A stretch of 7,926 bases of DNA, from contig NZUF01000022.1 in the NCBI GenBank assembly GCA_002696995.1, forward strand, positions 31,431-39,356, in the 5' to 3' direction. Position 1 is the stretch's first letter. Every line of letters starts with the position of its first letter. Positions 7,367 to 7,926 of this stretch are shown in pieces. Made by a program: the position numbers and the translations under genes. A model generated the notes under the pieces. It was not told the origin of the DNA. It saw only the letters and a list, made by a program, of their open reading frames with translations, and made no database searches. Origin of the DNA: Flammeovirgaceae bacterium (GTDB lineage Bacteria > Bacteroidota > Bacteroidia > Cytophagales > MED-G16).

Positions 7367-7926
7367 GATTCGCTTCTAATTAAATTAAAAAATGTAACAG
7401 AGCCAACTAACTCTTTTTTATTTATAACAGGCACAAAAGATATAAGAAAATCATGGCTTTGAGTAATCTTTAGCATTTTATTAATAGAATCATCTTTATT
7501 GATAATAATTGGATCTGAGTTTTTTATATCTTTTACTTTCAAACTTTTAAAATTATCTAAATTTTTAATTAAACTTTTCCTTATATCAGCCATACTGACA
7601 ACTCCAGTAAAATCATTATTTTCATTTTCTACAAAAACAAAACCTAAGTCATATGATTCAATTTTTTCTAAGGCCTTTTCTATACTTTCTTTTTCTTTTA
7701 TGATAGGTAACTCCTCTTTTAAAAGCATAAATTCACTTACTGGCATATCAGAATCAGAAACTGATGATTTTAATTCGAGTAATGATTTTGCAATATCTCC
7801 ATTTACTAGGTATGATCCTGAAACAACAGATTTAACTCCATGTATTCTTAGAATAAGCGCTATCTCATCATTTACTCCTCCATCTATATGAACTTTTTTT
7901 GATGGGTATTTCTTTTTAAAATCTCT
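7363..7926 (-). CDS. Ribulose-phosphate-3-epimerase-like / tandem CBS fusion (5' partial)
   Basis: The frame is open from the right edge (7926) to a TGA at 7365-7363, giving 187 visible residues. Visible residues 1-53 (7926-7768) read as the last part of a ribulose-phosphate 3-epimerase-type TIM barrel: VHIDGGVN (12-19), with the Asp of DGG equivalent to the catalytic Asp of that family, and SVVSGSYL (33-40), like the phosphate-binding AGSAIF loop. After a short Ser/Asp linker (about 54-60), two CBS domains follow (about 61-187), with VSEFM, GVVSMADIRKSL, VKDI...DPIIIN and LVGSVTFFNLIRS. That CBS pair is patterned like the regulatory half of KdsD/KpsF arabinose-5-phosphate isomerases, but the preceding domain is not a SIS domain. 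An ATG at 7746 could be mistaken for the start of a stand-alone CBS protein; the open, family-like frame upstream argues against that. First visible gene of the operon; its end overlaps the aldolase start. Confidence 0.72.
   Translation of the reverse strand, partial: RDFKKKYPSKKVHIDGGVNDEIALILRIHGVKSVVSGSYLVNGDIAKSLLELKSSVSDSDMPVSEFMLLKEELPIIKEKESIEKALEKIESYDLGFVFVENENNDFTGVVSMADIRKSLIKNLDNFKSLKVKDIKNSDPIIINKDDSINKMLKITQSHDFLISFVPVINKKELVGSVTFFNLIRSES

Noticed and set aside
7363..7746. A stand-alone 127-residue CBS protein starting at the ATG at 7746
   Set aside because: The same frame stays open upstream to the window edge and encodes epimerase-like motifs, so this ATG is better read as an internal Met at the linker.
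7499..7891. Plus-strand open frame of 130 codons opposite the epimerase-CBS fusion
   Set aside because: Its Ser/Phe-rich translation is what the reverse of Lys/Glu/Asp-rich coding gives; the minus strand shows recognisable epimerase and CBS motifs in continuous frame.

Overview
The window reads as a compact, AT-rich (about one third G+C by eye) piece of a Bacteroidota genome, most likely from a Flavobacteriia-like, probably marine, streamlined lineage. This placement rests on my recall of the closest-looking protein families: the ClpC N-terminus, the FabG, the dihydrolipoamide dehydrogenase and the SucD all read like Bacteroidota versions. No start codon has a Shine-Dalgarno sequence, and a TAnnTTTG promoter element lies in front of lpd, both typical of that phylum. 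A KdsC-family phosphatase fits a Gram-negative cell. No rRNA, tRNA, CRISPR array, insertion sequence or phage gene was seen.

Layout. (1) 2-217, plus strand: the 3' end of an unrecognised gene. (2) 264-2792, plus: clpC, the AAA+ unfoldase of a ClpCP protease. (3) 2785-3531, minus: fabG, the fatty-acid ketoacyl-ACP reductase, overlapping the clpC tail by 8 bp. (4) 3532-3637: the only sizeable intergenic gap, a divergent promoter region. (5) 3638-5026, plus: lpd, the E3 subunit of 2-oxoacid dehydrogenases. (6) 5021-7926, minus: a tightly packed operon whose transcription order is [epimerase-CBS fusion, partial] - DAHP-synthase-like aldolase - KdsC-family phosphatase - sucD. Its junctions are ATGA (4-nt overlap), TAATG (1-nt overlap) and a 4-nt gap. 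It ends inside the lpd stop codon region, where the two genes share the palindrome TTATAA.

How the genes relate. clpC, fabG, lpd and sucD are housekeeping genes (proteolysis, fatty-acid synthesis, 2-oxoacid oxidation and TCA cycle). The less ordinary part is the head of the minus-strand operon. The gene running off the right edge joins what looks like the C-terminal end of a ribulose-phosphate-3-epimerase-type TIM barrel to a CBS pair that resembles the one in KdsD/KpsF arabinose-5-phosphate isomerases. It is translationally coupled to an aldolase of the DAHP/KDO-8-P synthase superfamily with altered motifs, and then to a KdsC-type phosphatase. A pentose-phosphate enzyme, a PEP-condensing aldolase and a sugar-acid phosphatase in a row suggest a module for making a 2-keto-3-deoxy sugar acid, or a regulated link between the pentose phosphate pool and aromatic or KDO synthesis. 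That is inference; the domain fusion and gene coupling are seen directly.
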